A DNA stretch of 64,000 nt from Streptomyces sp. DI166 (GCF_900091315.1 NZ_FLSP01000001.1:179120-243119), one strand, 5' to 3'; shown: positions 15,603 to 23,839, counted from the first letter of the stretch. Translations and numbers: made by a program. Notes: generated by a model not told the origin, from the letters alone.

Positions 15603-16280
15603 CTACTTCGCGGCCCACAGTCCCCGGACATGGCCGAGGTGGCGGGTCATCACCTCGCACACGCCGTGCTCGTCGCGGGCGAGGAGGGCGTCGAGGAGTT
15701 CCAGGTGCTCCTCGGCGGAGGCGAGCAGCCGGCCCGCCTCCACCAGGGCGGTGAGGCCGTACAGACGGGACCGGCCGCGCAGGTCGCCGACCACCTCGAC
15801 GAGGTGGGCGTTGCCCGCGAGGGCGAGCAGGCCGAGGTGGAAGCGGGTGTCCGCCTCGACGTACGCGATGAGGTCACCGGCCGCCGCGGCCTGCACGATC
15901 TCCCGGGCGGCCGGACGCAGCGCCTCCAGCGAGACCGGGTCGGCGGTCCGGGCCAGGTCCACCACCGTGGGGATCTCGATCAGCGCCCGGATGTGCTTGT
16001 ACTCGTCGAGCTGTTTCTCGGAGACCGCCGTGACCCGGAAGCCCTTGTTGGGCACGGTGTCGACCAGGCCCTCCTTGGCCAGGTCGAGCATGGCCTCGCG
16101 GACCGGGGTCGCCGAGACGCCGAAGCGGGCGGCCAGGGTCGGCGCCGAGTAGACCTCGCCCGGGCGCAGTTCACCGGCGATCAGCGCGGCCCGCAGCGCG
16201 TCGGCGACCCGCTCGCGGTAGCTGCGCTTCTTACCGCCCAGCGAGGGGAGGGAGGGGGCGCCTGCGGGCCGGTCGGGCAT
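15603..16280 (-). CDS. GntR-family (FadR-type) regulator of hydroxyproline catabolism
   Basis: A 225-aa GntR regulator. The winged helix covers about residues 15-80 (LAARFGVSATPVREAMLDLA), followed by an all-helical FCD ligand domain. ATG 16280 begins MPDRPAGAPS with GGAG upstream; an in-frame upstream start at 16337 would run through the operator repeats. Three tandem copies of a 19-bp operator-like motif lie at 16322-16378, directly upstream, and related boxes precede the other two transcription units of the hydroxyproline cluster. It is therefore very likely the local repressor. Confidence 0.87.
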   Translation of the reverse strand: MPDRPAGAPSLPSLGGKKRSYRERVADALRAALIAGELRPGEVYSAPTLAARFGVSATPVREAMLDLAKEGLVDTVPNKGFRVTAVSEKQLDEYKHIRALIEIPTVVDLARTADPVSLEALRPAAREIVQAAAAGDLIAYVEADTRFHLGLLALAGNAHLVEVVGDLRGRSRLYGLTALVEAGRLLASAEEHLELLDALLARDEHGVCEVMTRHLGHVRGLWAAK

Positions 16281-16321
16281 GGGGAGGTCTCCTCGGTCGT
16301 ACGGTGCGGGGTTTCGCGGTG

Positions 16322-16378
16322 GCCAGTGCGATGTCACGCGCCCAGTGCAATGTCATGCGCCCAGTGCAATGTCACGCG
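16322..16378. repeat. Three tandem 19-bp operator repeats upstream of gntR
   Basis: Units 16322-16340, 16341-16359 and 16360-16378 share CAGTGCAATGTCAC (one has CAGTGCGATGTCAC, one CAGTGCAATGTCAT). The period is exactly 19 bp. The same motif occurs before the deaminase gene (18362-18377) and the dehydrogenase operon (21230-21245). Confidence 0.8.
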
Positions 16379-16410
16379 TCACCGGCCATTATCCGGGGCC
16401 GCGGCGGGCC

Positions 16411-17412
16411 CTAGAGGACGAACCCTGCCGGGAACGGGTCGCTCGGGTCGAGCAGGTACTGGGCGGTCCCGGTGATCCAGGCCCGGCCGGTGAAGCTCGG
16501 CAGGACGGCGGGGTGCCCGGCGACCTCGGCGGTGCCGAGCAGCCGCCCGATGAACCGGGTGCCGATCAAGGACTCGTTGACGAACTCGGTGTGCAGCGGA
16601 AGTTCGCCGCGCGCGTGCAGCTGGGCCATGCGGGCGCTGGTGCCGGTGCCGCACGGCGAGCGGTCGAACCAGCCGGGGTGGATGACCATCGCGTGCCGCG
16701 AGTGCCGCGCGGTGGAGCCGGGCGCGTACAGGTGGACGTGGTGGCAGCCGCGAATGGAGGGGTCCTCCGGGTGCACGGGCTCCTCCTCGGCGTTGATCGC
16801 CTCCATGAGGGACAGTCCGGCCTTGAGGATGTCGTCCTTGCGGGTGCGGTCGAAGGGGAGCCCGAACGCGTCCAGCGGAAGGATCGCGTAGAAGTTGCCG
16901 CCATAGGCCAGGTCGTATGTCACCGTGCGCCCGTCCGGCAGTGTGATCTCGCGGTCGAGGCCGACGGTGAAGGACGGCACGTTCCGCAGCGTCACCGCCC
17001 TGGCCGCGCCGTCCTCCACCGCCACCTCGGCCACCACGAGGCCCGCCGGGGTGTCGAGCCGGATGGTGGTGACCGGCTCGACGACCTCGACCATGCCGGT
17101 CTCCACCAGCACGGTCGCGACCCCGATCGTGCCGTGGCCGCACATCGGCAGATAGCCGGAGACCTCGATGTAGATCACGCCCCAGTCGCAGTCGGGGCGG
17201 GTCGGCGGCTGGAGGACGGCGCCGCTCATCGCGGCGTGGCCGCGCGGCTCGTTCATCAGGAGCTGTTTGATGTCGTCGCGGTGCTCGCGGAAGTACAGGC
17301 GCCGCTCGTTCATGGTGGCGCCGGGCACGGTGCCGATGCCGCCGGTGACGACGCGGGTGGGCATGCCCTCGGTGTGCGAGTCGACGGCGTGCAGGACGAG
17401 TCTGCTGCGCAT
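16411..17412 (-). CDS. 4-hydroxyproline 2-epimerase (proline racemase family)
   Basis: A 333-aa member of the proline racemase family. Both catalytic cysteines are present: Cys91 in PMCGHGT and Cys254 in SPCGTGT. Two Cys indicate an epimerase or racemase; trans-3-hydroxyproline dehydratases have Thr at the second position. It would convert trans-4-hydroxy-L-proline to cis-4-hydroxy-D-proline, the first catabolic step. It begins six bases after the deaminase stop and is co-transcribed with it. The neighbouring D-hydroxyproline dehydrogenase subunits and deaminase support the assignment. Confidence 0.87.
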   Translation of the reverse strand: MRSRLVLHAVDSHTEGMPTRVVTGGIGTVPGATMNERRLYFREHRDDIKQLLMNEPRGHAAMSGAVLQPPTRPDCDWGVIYIEVSGYLPMCGHGTIGVATVLVETGMVEVVEPVTTIRLDTPAGLVVAEVAVEDGAARAVTLRNVPSFTVGLDREITLPDGRTVTYDLAYGGNFYAILPLDAFGLPFDRTRKDDILKAGLSLMEAINAEEEPVHPEDPSIRGCHHVHLYAPGSTARHSRHAMVIHPGWFDRSPCGTGTSARMAQLHARGELPLHTEFVNESLIGTRFIGRLLGTAEVAGHPAVLPSFTGRAWITGTAQYLLDPSDPFPAGFVL

Positions 17413-17418
17413 GGTCCC

Positions 17419-18333
17419 CTACGCCAATCCGGCCGCGACGGCCTTCTCCGTGGCCGCGCGGACGGCGGCCTCCTGCTCGGGCAGCAGCGGGACGCGCGGC
17501 GGGCGCACGGGTCCGCCGTGGCGTCCGACGATGTCCATGGACAACTTGATGGCCTGGACGAACTCCACCCGCGAGTCCCAGCGCAGCAGCGGGTGCAATT
17601 GCGCGTACAGCTCCTTGGCGGTGTCCAGGTCCCCGGCGACGGCCGCGCGGTACAGCCGTACCGAGGCCCGCGGCAGCGCGTTCGGGTAACCGGCGACCCA
17701 GCCCTTGGCCCCGGCCAGCGCCAGTTCCAGCAGGACGTCGTCGGCGCCGATCAACAGGTCGAGTTCCGGGGCGAGTTCGGCGATGCGGTAGGCGCGGCGG
17801 ACGTCGCCGGAGAACTCCTTGACCGCCTTGATCCATCCCTCGGCGTGCAGCTCGGCGAGCAGCTCCGGGACCAGGTCGACCTTGGTGTCGATGGGGTTGT
17901 TGTACGCCACGACCGGGACGCCCGCCTTGGCGACCTCGGCATAGTGCGCGCGCACCGAACGCGCGTCGGCGCGGTAGGCGTTGGGCGGCAGCAGCATCAC
18001 GGAGGCGCAGCCCGCGTCGCGTGCCTGCTCGGCCCAGCGGCGGGCCTCGGCGGAGCCGTACGCGGCCACGCCGGGCATCACCCGGGCGCCGCCGATCGCG
18101 GACACCGCGGTCTCGACGACCTTGGCCCGCTCCTCGGGGGTGAGGACCTGGTACTCGCCGAGCGAGCCGTTCGGCACGACTCCGTCGCAGCCGTTCTCGA
18201 CGAGCCAGGCGCAGTGGTCGGCGTACTTGGCGTAGTCCACGGAGAGGTCGTCGGTGAGCGGGAGGGCGGTGGCGACGAGGACGCCGCGCCAGGGGCGCTC
18301 GGGGTCGGTGGTGGTCATACCGGTAGTGGTCAT
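17419..18333 (-). CDS. DHDPS-family deaminase, likely pyrroline-4-hydroxy-2-carboxylate deaminase
   Basis: A 304-aa DapA-fold aldolase-type enzyme. The Schiff-base Lys is Lys172 in IKAVKEFSGD and the catalytic Tyr is Tyr144 in VVAYNNP. In hydroxyproline pathways this family converts pyrroline-4-hydroxy-2-carboxylate to 2-oxoglutarate semialdehyde with loss of ammonia. ATG 18333 was chosen because GAGGAG lies 8 bp upstream; ATG 18318 is an alternative. A GntR box at 18362-18377 sits just upstream, so it may have its own promoter inside the larger cluster. No semialdehyde dehydrogenase for the last step is in the window. Confidence 0.82.
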   Translation of the reverse strand: MTTTGMTTTDPERPWRGVLVATALPLTDDLSVDYAKYADHCAWLVENGCDGVVPNGSLGEYQVLTPEERAKVVETAVSAIGGARVMPGVAAYGSAEARRWAEQARDAGCASVMLLPPNAYRADARSVRAHYAEVAKAGVPVVAYNNPIDTKVDLVPELLAELHAEGWIKAVKEFSGDVRRAYRIAELAPELDLLIGADDVLLELALAGAKGWVAGYPNALPRASVRLYRAAVAGDLDTAKELYAQLHPLLRWDSRVEFVQAIKLSMDIVGRHGGPVRPPRVPLLPEQEAAVRAATEKAVAAGLA

Positions 18334-18361
18334 CCGGGGCTCCTCAGGGCTCCTTGGTGAG

Positions 18362-18377
18362 GTGTGACATTTCACTG
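18362..18377 (-). promoter_or_regulatory. GntR operator box before the deaminase gene
   Basis: Read on the minus strand it is CAGTGAAATGTCACAC, 14 of 16 identical to the box upstream of gntR. It overlaps the stop of the dehydrogenase alpha gene and lies 28 bp upstream of the deaminase ATG. It contains the near-palindrome GTGAAATGTCAC. Confidence 0.7.
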
Positions 18378-19778
18378 TTCGGCACAGGGGTCGGCCGGGT
18401 CGGTGTCCGCGAGCACCCCCAGCGGTACCGGCCGGGCGAACGGCCGCCGGGACGGTGCCGGAGCGCACCCGGCGAGCCCTTCGACCGCCGGTCCGCACAC
18501 CCGCCCCTGGCACCAGCCCATCCCGGCACGGGTGAGGAGTTTGACGGTCCGCAGGTCCCGGGCGCCCAACTCCTCCACGGCCGCGCGGACCGCGCCGCCG
18601 GTGACCTCCTCGCACCGGCACACCACGGTGTCGTCGGTGACCAGCGCGGTCCAGTGCGCGGGCGGCGCGTACCCGGTGTCCAGTGCGGCGAAGAAGGCCC
18701 GCAGCCGGGTGCGGGTGCGGGCGGCCGGTGCCCAGGCGCGCGGGTCGGGTTCACGTCCGTGCAGCCGCGCGGCGGCGGAGCGGCCCGCGATGTGCCCCTC
18801 GGCGAGGGAGAGTACGGCGCCGCCGATCCCGGTGGCCTCCCCCGCCGCCCAGACGCCCGGCACATCGGTGCGCTGCTCCTCGTCCACGTGGACGGCGGTC
18901 GCGTCGATCCGGCAGCCGAGGGTCTCGGCGAGGTCGGTGTGCGGCAGCATGCCGTGGCCGACGGCCAGGGTGTCGCAGGGGACGCGGCGTTCGGTGCCGG
19001 GCCGGACCCGCCCGGCGCGGTCGAGCGCGGCCACGGTCACCGCCTCGACCCGGTCGGTGCCGTGCGCCTCGACGACGGTGTGCCGGGTGAGCGTCCGTAC
19101 GCCGTGCCGCAGCAACCGGGCCGCGTACCCGGCGCCTTCGACGAGCTTGCCCGGTTCGGCGGCCAGGGCCCGGGAGCGCCGTAGGAAGGCCATCGGGTCG
19201 GCCGACTCGACCAGCGCCGCGACTCGCACGCCCGCGGCCGCGAGCCCGGTCGCGACCGGCAGCAGCAGCGGTCCGGTCCCGGCGACGACGGCGGTACGGC
19301 CGGGCAATGCGAGGAAGCCCTTGAGCATGGCCTGCGCACCGCCGGCGGTGACGACTCCGGGGAGGGTCCAGCCGGGGAAGGGCAGCACCTTCTCGTACCC
19401 GCCGGTGGCCAGCAGTACGGCGTCGGCGCGCACGGTGGAGGGCTCGCGCTGCTCGGGACCGAGGAGGGCGTGCACGGTGAAACCGCGCGACTCCCGCTCG
19501 ACCAGCCAGACATGACGCTCCGTCAAGTGTGTGACCGTGCCTGCCGCGACGTGCTGCCGGAGCCCGTCGCGCAGCCGCTCCCAGGTGCGCCACTGGTGGT
19601 GCAGTGCGTCGGGCCGCCGGGCGCCGAGGGCTGCGGCGGGCTGACGGTAGAACTGGCCCCCGGCCTCCGCGGCCGCGTCAATCAGGCTGACCCGCACGCC
19701 GCGAGCCGCGGCCGCGAGGGTCGCGGCGAGTCCGGCCGGTCCCGCCCCGATCACCGCCAGATGCGGTCGTTCAGTCAT
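18372..19778 (-). CDS. D-hydroxyproline dehydrogenase, FAD/NAD(P) subunit with BFD-like iron-sulfur domain
   Basis: A 468-aa flavoprotein. The FAD motif HLAVIGAGPAGLAATLAAAA begins near residue 5, and a second dinucleotide site is GRTAVVAGTGPLLLP. The C-terminus has a BFD-like Cys cluster (VVCRCEEV...GMGWCQGRVCG). This is the architecture of the alpha subunits of D-hydroxyproline dehydrogenase and HcnB/octopine oxidase-type complexes. ATG 19778 overlaps the stop of the small [2Fe-2S] gene. With the next two genes it should oxidise cis-4-hydroxy-D-proline and pass electrons to a carrier. Confidence 0.83.
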   Translation of the reverse strand: MTERPHLAVIGAGPAGLAATLAAAARGVRVSLIDAAAEAGGQFYRQPAAALGARRPDALHHQWRTWERLRDGLRQHVAAGTVTHLTERHVWLVERESRGFTVHALLGPEQREPSTVRADAVLLATGGYEKVLPFPGWTLPGVVTAGGAQAMLKGFLALPGRTAVVAGTGPLLLPVATGLAAAGVRVAALVESADPMAFLRRSRALAAEPGKLVEGAGYAARLLRHGVRTLTRHTVVEAHGTDRVEAVTVAALDRAGRVRPGTERRVPCDTLAVGHGMLPHTDLAETLGCRIDATAVHVDEEQRTDVPGVWAAGEATGIGGAVLSLAEGHIAGRSAAARLHGREPDPRAWAPAARTRTRLRAFFAALDTGYAPPAHWTALVTDDTVVCRCEEVTGGAVRAAVEELGARDLRTVKLLTRAGMGWCQGRVCGPAVEGLAGCAPAPSRRPFARPVPLGVLADTDPADPCAEQ

Positions 19779-20073
19779 CGTGCCCGGTCCCTTCCTGTGT
19801 ACGGATGGCGTCGCCGGGCCGCAGCGGCACCAGACAAGCGCGCTGGTTGGGCCGGTCATTGACGGTCACCAGGCAGTCGAAGCACACCCCGATCCCGCAG
19901 AAGACCCCGCGCGGACACCCCTCGCCCCGGGTGCTCCGCCATGAGGTGACCCCGGCCGCCCAGAGCGCGGCCGCCACGGTCTGGCCGGGCAGCACCTCGA
20001 TCTCCCGCCCGTCCAGCGTGGCCGTGAAGGGCGGTCCGGGCCGGGCGTCGGCCAGACGCAAGGGACGTGTCAC
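19771..20073 (-). CDS. D-hydroxyproline dehydrogenase, small [2Fe-2S] subunit
   Basis: A 100-aa ferredoxin-like protein of the HcnA/SoxX type. The cluster Cys residues are in GEGCPRGVFCGIGVCFDCLV, followed by RACLVP. GTG 20073 overlaps the stop of the DadA-like gene (GTGA), and its own stop overlaps the next ATG, so the three subunits are translationally coupled. It carries electrons between the two flavoproteins. Confidence 0.8.
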   Translation of the reverse strand: MTRPLRLADARPGPPFTATLDGREIEVLPGQTVAAALWAAGVTSWRSTRGEGCPRGVFCGIGVCFDCLVTVNDRPNQRACLVPLRPGDAIRTQEGTGHDD

Positions 20074-21227
20074 GCGGCCTCCTCGGGGGCGGGAAAGCGG
20101 TCGGGGCGGAACGGGGTCAGGGGCAACTCGGGGGTGCCGCCCGTCAGTGCCTGGGTGATGAGGTGCCCCGTGGCGGGGGCCAGGCCGATGCCCGCGCCCT
20201 CGTGGCCGCAGGCGTGGTGCAGGCCCGGGACGCGGGGGTCGGGGCCGATGGCGGGCAGGTGGTCGGGGAGGTAGGGGCGGAAGCCGGCGTAGGTGCGCAG
20301 GGCGCGGACGTCGGACAGTGCGGGGAACAGTCGGGTCGCCCCGGCGGCCAGGGCCCGGACGACGGGCAGGGAGAAGGTGCGGTCGAACCCGACGCGTTCG
20401 CGGCTGGCGCCGATCAGTACCGGTCCGGCGGCGGTGCCCTCCACCACGGGTGAGGTCTGGAGCGCGGCGGAGTCGCTGGCCACGTCGGCCACGTAGTCGG
20501 CGGCGTACACCTTGTGGCGGATCAGGCGCGGGAGCGGTTCGGTGACGAGGACGAAACCGCGGCGCGGGAGGACGGGGAGGTGGACCCCGGCGAGGGCGGC
20601 CACGTCGCCGCCCCAGGTGCCGGTGGCGTTGACGACGGCGGGCGCGTGCAGGTCGCCGCGGTCGGTGCGGACACCGCGGACGGCGCCGTCTGGGGTGCGC
20701 AGGATGTCGGTCACGATGTGGCCGGTCAGCAGGCGGGCGCCCGAGGCACGGGCCAGGACGGCGGCGGCCAGCGCGGGCATCACCTGGGAGTCCTGCGGGT
20801 ACAGCACGCCGCCGGGCAGGCCGGGGGCGAGGTGGGGTTCGAGTTCGTACAGCTCCTCCCCCGCGACCGTCTCGGCGGCGACTCCGGCCGCGCGCTGGGC
20901 GGAGGCGAGGCGTTCCAGGGCGGTGAGGCCGTCGGGGGTCGGGGCGACGACCACGCCGCCCTTGGCCTCGTACTCGACGGCGGGCCCGAACTCGTCGGCG
21001 AGCCGCGCCCACAGGCGCAGGGAGAGGAGGGCCAGGTCCAGTTCCGGACCGGGTTCCTTGTCGGAGACCAGGAGGTTGCCCTCCCCGGCGCCGGTGGTGC
21101 CGCCCGCCACCGGGCCCCGGTCGACGAGGACCACGTCGAGGCCCGCCCGGGTCGCGTACCAGGCGCAGGCCGCGCCCACCATTCCGGCTCCGACGACCAC
21201 GACATCGCAGGTCAGACGCTTGCTCAC
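20070..21227 (-). CDS. D-hydroxyproline dehydrogenase, DadA-like FAD subunit
   Basis: A 385-aa FAD-dependent amine oxidase. The N-terminal Rossmann motif is CDVVVVGAGMVGAACAWYA, and the substrate domain ends with YLPDHLPAIGP and ACGHEGAGIGLAP, as in DadA and sarcosine oxidase beta relatives. It is probably the catalytic subunit that oxidises the D-isomer of hydroxyproline. The GTG at 21227 has no Shine-Dalgarno sequence, and a GntR box begins three bases upstream, so a leaderless transcript under direct repression is likely. First gene of the three-subunit unit. Confidence 0.83.
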   Translation of the reverse strand: MSKRLTCDVVVVGAGMVGAACAWYATRAGLDVVLVDRGPVAGGTTGAGEGNLLVSDKEPGPELDLALLSLRLWARLADEFGPAVEYEAKGGVVVAPTPDGLTALERLASAQRAAGVAAETVAGEELYELEPHLAPGLPGGVLYPQDSQVMPALAAAVLARASGARLLTGHIVTDILRTPDGAVRGVRTDRGDLHAPAVVNATGTWGGDVAALAGVHLPVLPRRGFVLVTEPLPRLIRHKVYAADYVADVASDSAALQTSPVVEGTAAGPVLIGASRERVGFDRTFSLPVVRALAAGATRLFPALSDVRALRTYAGFRPYLPDHLPAIGPDPRVPGLHHACGHEGAGIGLAPATGHLITQALTGGTPELPLTPFRPDRFPAPEEAA

Positions 21228-21229
21228 GC

Positions 21230-21245
21230 CAGTACTATGTCACAC
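21230..21245. promoter_or_regulatory. GntR operator box at the dehydrogenase operon promoter
   Basis: CAGTACTATGTCACAC matches 13 of 16 positions of the CAGTGCAATGTCACGC motif upstream of gntR. It lies directly before the GTG of the first gene, where the -10 element would be, so binding should block transcription. Confidence 0.65.
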
Positions 21246-21346
21246 AACACTCTCTGTGGGAATGACCCGCGCGGGGAGGAGGAGCGGTGCGGGGGAACGG
21301 GACGCTGACCAGGCGCCGTCGGCGACCTGAACGCCGACGGTGCCTG

Positions 21347-22018
21347 TCAGACCTCGGGGGCGGGCACCACGCTCAGGTGGGCCGCCGTGCGGCGCGGACG
21401 CCCCGCCCGGCGGGAGGAAGGCGCGGGGCGACGCGCGTCACGCAGCACGAAAGTGATCCGCGTGCAGCCCATCTCCTTCAGGAAGTCGGGCGTCTCGTCG
21501 ACGATCCGGCAGTCGGTGGCACCCCAGCGCGGGTCCGGGTGCAGCAGCGGCCGTACGGCGCCGTCCGCCGCGACCGCCCGCTCGCCGACGGTGCGGATCC
21601 AGTGCGGCAGCCCGTGCCGGTAGGCGGCCTCCATGATCGGGTCCTGGGCGATGTCCCGGCGGATCGCCTGGAGCCCGGCGTCGTGACCGTGACGCTCCAC
21701 GGCGGCCGCGAAGTTCGCGAGCATCGGCAGGCACCAGCCCGCCTCGTGGTCCCCCAGGACGGTGGCGGCGTCGGGGTGAAACAGCACGAACCGGAGGAAG
21801 TTGTCACCGGGCATGGCCGTGGGGTGCGGGCCCACCTCGCGGAAAAGTGACGCGAAAGCGCTGTTCGCCAGGACGACGTCCCAGCGGTGGTCGAGCACCA
21901 CGGAGGGGAACGAGACGGCTTCCAGGAGCAGGGCGTAGTCCTGGAGGTAGGCATCGGCCTCGGGATTCTCGGGGACGGGCCGCGGTGCCGATCGCTGCCC
22001 TCCTGCCTGATATGCCAT
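21347..22018 (-). CDS. MmyB-like ligand-binding domain protein without a DNA-binding domain
   Basis: A 223-aa protein matching only the C-terminal PAS-like domain of MmyB-type regulators (DYALLLEAVSFPSVVLDHRW and RDIAQDPIMEAAYRHGL). The helix-turn-helix normally at the N-terminus is missing, and the first 25 residues are low complexity. It could be a degenerate regulator or a stand-alone ligand sensor. It is divergent from an XRE-type gene. A TTGACA and CAGGAT pair (22094 to 22065, minus strand) forms a plausible promoter. The Arg/Pro tail is unstructured. Confidence 0.75.
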   Translation of the reverse strand: MAYQAGGQRSAPRPVPENPEADAYLQDYALLLEAVSFPSVVLDHRWDVVLANSAFASLFREVGPHPTAMPGDNFLRFVLFHPDAATVLGDHEAGWCLPMLANFAAAVERHGHDAGLQAIRRDIAQDPIMEAAYRHGLPHWIRTVGERAVAADGAVRPLLHPDPRWGATDCRIVDETPDFLKEMGCTRITFVLRDARRPAPSSRRAGRPRRTAAHLSVVPAPEV

Positions 22019-22064
22019 CGGGAGGTCACCCCTCTTGCCTGTGCGGCCTTGACGCGGCGCCCCG

Positions 22065-22146
22065 ATCCTGCGGCCCCGACGCGATCCGTGTCAACTATCG
22101 TGGCATTTCATGCCCGTTGACGGCTGAAATTGGCCACAGTTGTGGC
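22065..22146. promoter_or_regulatory. Divergent promoter region between mmyB-like and XRE genes
   Basis: On the minus strand TTGACA (22094-22089) and CAGGAT (22070-22065) are 18 bp apart and suit the mmyB-like gene. The perfect palindrome GCCACAGTTGTGGC at 22133-22146 is an operator candidate for the XRE protein. TAATCT at 22175-22180 may be the rightward -10. Confidence 0.45.
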
Positions 22147-22242
22147 GAGACCTGGATGCAAGTTCGAACGACCCGCTAATCTCCGGGAAGTTCACGGCGA
22201 CCGATGGTGAGAAGTCGGTAGAGAGACGTAGGAGTTCTGTCG

Positions 22243-22893
22243 GTGACGGGTGGCTTCGAGGGTCCGGGCGCCACGGGGACGGCGGCACTGCCCGCCGTCG
22301 TCGGTCGGGTGGCCGCGCTCGCCGACCGACTGGGCGTAGCCCACTCCGAGGTCTTCGACACCGGCCGGCTGTCCGTCGCCTCCGGTGTCCCCGAGCCCGT
22401 GGTCAAGGCGCTGCTCAGCGGCCGCCCCGCGGGCGAACCCGATGTCCAGGCCCGGTTCCTCCAGCGGCTGGACCTGCTGCGCCGTACCCGGCTGAAGCCC
22501 AACGGCCGCAAGTACACCCAGCAGGAGATCGCCGACGGCGCGGGCATGTCGCGGCAGCAGGCGGGCGCGCTCATCAACGGCGACCGACGGCCCACGATGG
22601 AGCACTGCGACGCCATCCAGCGCTTCTTCCGGGTGCACGCGGGTTTCCTCACCGCCGAGGACCCCGAGGCGCTCGCGGGTGCCCTCCAGCGCACCGAACA
22701 GGAACTCCTCCAGCAGCTCGCCGAGCGGGAGGCGGCCGTCGCCGCCGAGGACCCGCTGGAGCGGCTGCTGCAGGACCACGGCGTGCGCGGGATCGCCTGG
22801 CGGGCCGCGCAACTGCCCACCGACCAGCATCGCGACAAGGTCGCCGAATGGCTGGACATGCTCCTGGAGAGCGTCAAGCGGCCCGAGTCGTGA
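22243..22893 (+). CDS. XRE-family regulator paired with an ImmA-like peptidase
   Basis: A 216-aa protein with a helix-turn-helix near residues 85-115 (KYTQQEIADGAGMSRQQAGA), preceded by an extra helical N-terminal region and followed by a helical, Glu-rich tail. GTG 22243 has GTAGGAG 8 bp upstream. The following gene encodes a metallopeptidase, giving the XRE/ImmA arrangement in which the peptidase often cleaves the repressor in response to a signal. Similar pairs in streptomycete genomes are commonly annotated as regulator plus 'toxin component'. Confidence 0.75.
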   Translation: MTGGFEGPGATGTAALPAVVGRVAALADRLGVAHSEVFDTGRLSVASGVPEPVVKALLSGRPAGEPDVQARFLQRLDLLRRTRLKPNGRKYTQQEIADGAGMSRQQAGALINGDRRPTMEHCDAIQRFFRVHAGFLTAEDPEALAGALQRTEQELLQQLAEREAAVAAEDPLERLLQDHGVRGIAWRAAQLPTDQHRDKVAEWLDMLLESVKRPES

Positions 22894-22907
22894 CCCGGGG
22901 GAGAACT

Positions 22908-23456
22908 GTGGGCATCCGTAGGGACATGCACCGCCTGTGCGGCGAACTCGTCGGCGAGCTGGAACTTCCCGTTCCGGCGCATCCGCAGGACCTGTACGGC
23001 GCGTTGTGCTCGGCCATGGCCAGGCGCCGGGGCCGCCCGGTGCGGTACCGCATGGCCGCCTTCCCGCCCGACACGGCCAGCGGGCTGTGGCTGGACATGG
23101 CGGACCAGGACCTCGTGGTGATCGAGGAACGCACCGCGCCGGACCACCAGTTGGTGATCCTCGGCCACGAGCTGTGGCACATGCAGGCCGGGCACAGCGG
23201 CCACCACGTGGACGGCGCGGCGGTGGCGGCCCGCCTGCTGCGGGACGACGCCCAGCTGGAGGCGACGGTACGGCAGGTGGCGGCGCGCAGCCGCTTCGAC
23301 CTGAGCGACGAGCAGGAGGCGGAGAGCTTCGGCCTGCTCCTGGCCAGCAAGTGCCGCGCCTGGCTCGCCGGTTCCTCGGTGCGCGGCCCGGTCCAGCGCG
23401 ACCACCTGGCGGGCCGTATCGAGGCCACCCTCGGGTACCGCAGAGCGCAGGGCTGA
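22908..23456 (+). CDS. ImmA/IrrE-like zinc metallopeptidase
   Basis: A 182-aa protein with the zinc motif HELWHM near residue 85 and a downstream Glu-rich helix (SDEQEAESFGLLLASKCRAW) that can supply the third ligand. It probably cleaves or senses the XRE protein encoded 15 bp upstream, or another regulator. GTG 22908 follows GGGGGAG by five bases; ATG 22926 is an alternative. Although such genes are sometimes labelled toxins, nothing in the sequence shows toxicity. Confidence 0.75.
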   Translation: MGIRRDMHRLCGELVGELELPVPAHPQDLYGALCSAMARRRGRPVRYRMAAFPPDTASGLWLDMADQDLVVIEERTAPDHQLVILGHELWHMQAGHSGHHVDGAAVAARLLRDDAQLEATVRQVAARSRFDLSDEQEAESFGLLLASKCRAWLAGSSVRGPVQRDHLAGRIEATLGYRRAQG

Positions 23457-23539
23457 GCGGGCGCCGAGGGCTGCGCTGAGTGGGCGAACCGGCGGGTGGT
23501 CGGACCCGATTGTCAGTGGTGGGCGGCAAGCTGGTGGTG

Positions 23540-23558
23540 CGCCCCGTTTTGCGGGGCG
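23540..23558 (+). terminator. Hairpin between the ImmA-like gene and the small ORF
   Basis: Seven-bp arms CGCCCCG and CGGGGCG enclose TTTTG. It may terminate the XRE/ImmA transcript or structure the leader of the 78-aa gene that starts 32 bp later. Confidence 0.4.
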
Positions 23559-23590
23559 GCGACGACGCCGACTTTGGGGAGAGCCGACCG

Positions 23591-23827
23591 ATGCCCACCG
23601 CCGTACTGACCGACCGCGAGCGCATCGCCGTGCAGGCGTATCTACGGCTGCTGCACACCGTTCGGGCCGCCTTCGACGCCGCCGGAGGCCCGCCCGGCGC
23701 CCAGCGACCACCCGTGGTGCCGCCCGGCGTCCTGGCCGAGGCGGAGCGCGCCCTGGCGGCCGCCGGACTCACGGGCAACGAGGAGGAGTTCTTCCGGCTG
23801 CTCCAGAGCTGGTGTCCGGAGCCCTGA
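23591..23827 (+). CDS. Small hypothetical protein (78 aa)
   Basis: ATG 23591 begins MPTAVLTDRERIAVQAYLRL, with GGGGAGAG about 8 bp upstream. Two or three amphipathic helices are predicted by eye (QAYLRLLHTVRAAF, LAEAERALAAAG, EEEFFRLLQSW) around a Pro-rich stretch. No family is recognised. It could be a small cytoplasmic partner protein. It converges on the phosphopantetheinyl transferase gene with 12 bp between stops. A longer in-frame reading from 23480 lacks a ribosome site. Confidence 0.55.
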   Translation: MPTAVLTDRERIAVQAYLRLLHTVRAAFDAAGGPPGAQRPPVVPPGVLAEAERALAAAGLTGNEEEFFRLLQSWCPEP

Positions 23828-23839
23828 CGGTCCGCCGGA

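Noticed and set aside
16322..16378. The tandem 19-bp repeats as a small CRISPR array
   Set aside because: The repeats are directly adjacent without spacers, are only three, have no cas genes nearby, and the same motif is found at other promoters of the cluster.
22908..23456. Calling the XRE/ImmA pair a toxin-antitoxin system
   Set aside because: The downstream protein has an ImmA-type zinc peptidase motif, and nothing in it indicates toxicity. Regulator plus protease is the better-supported reading.
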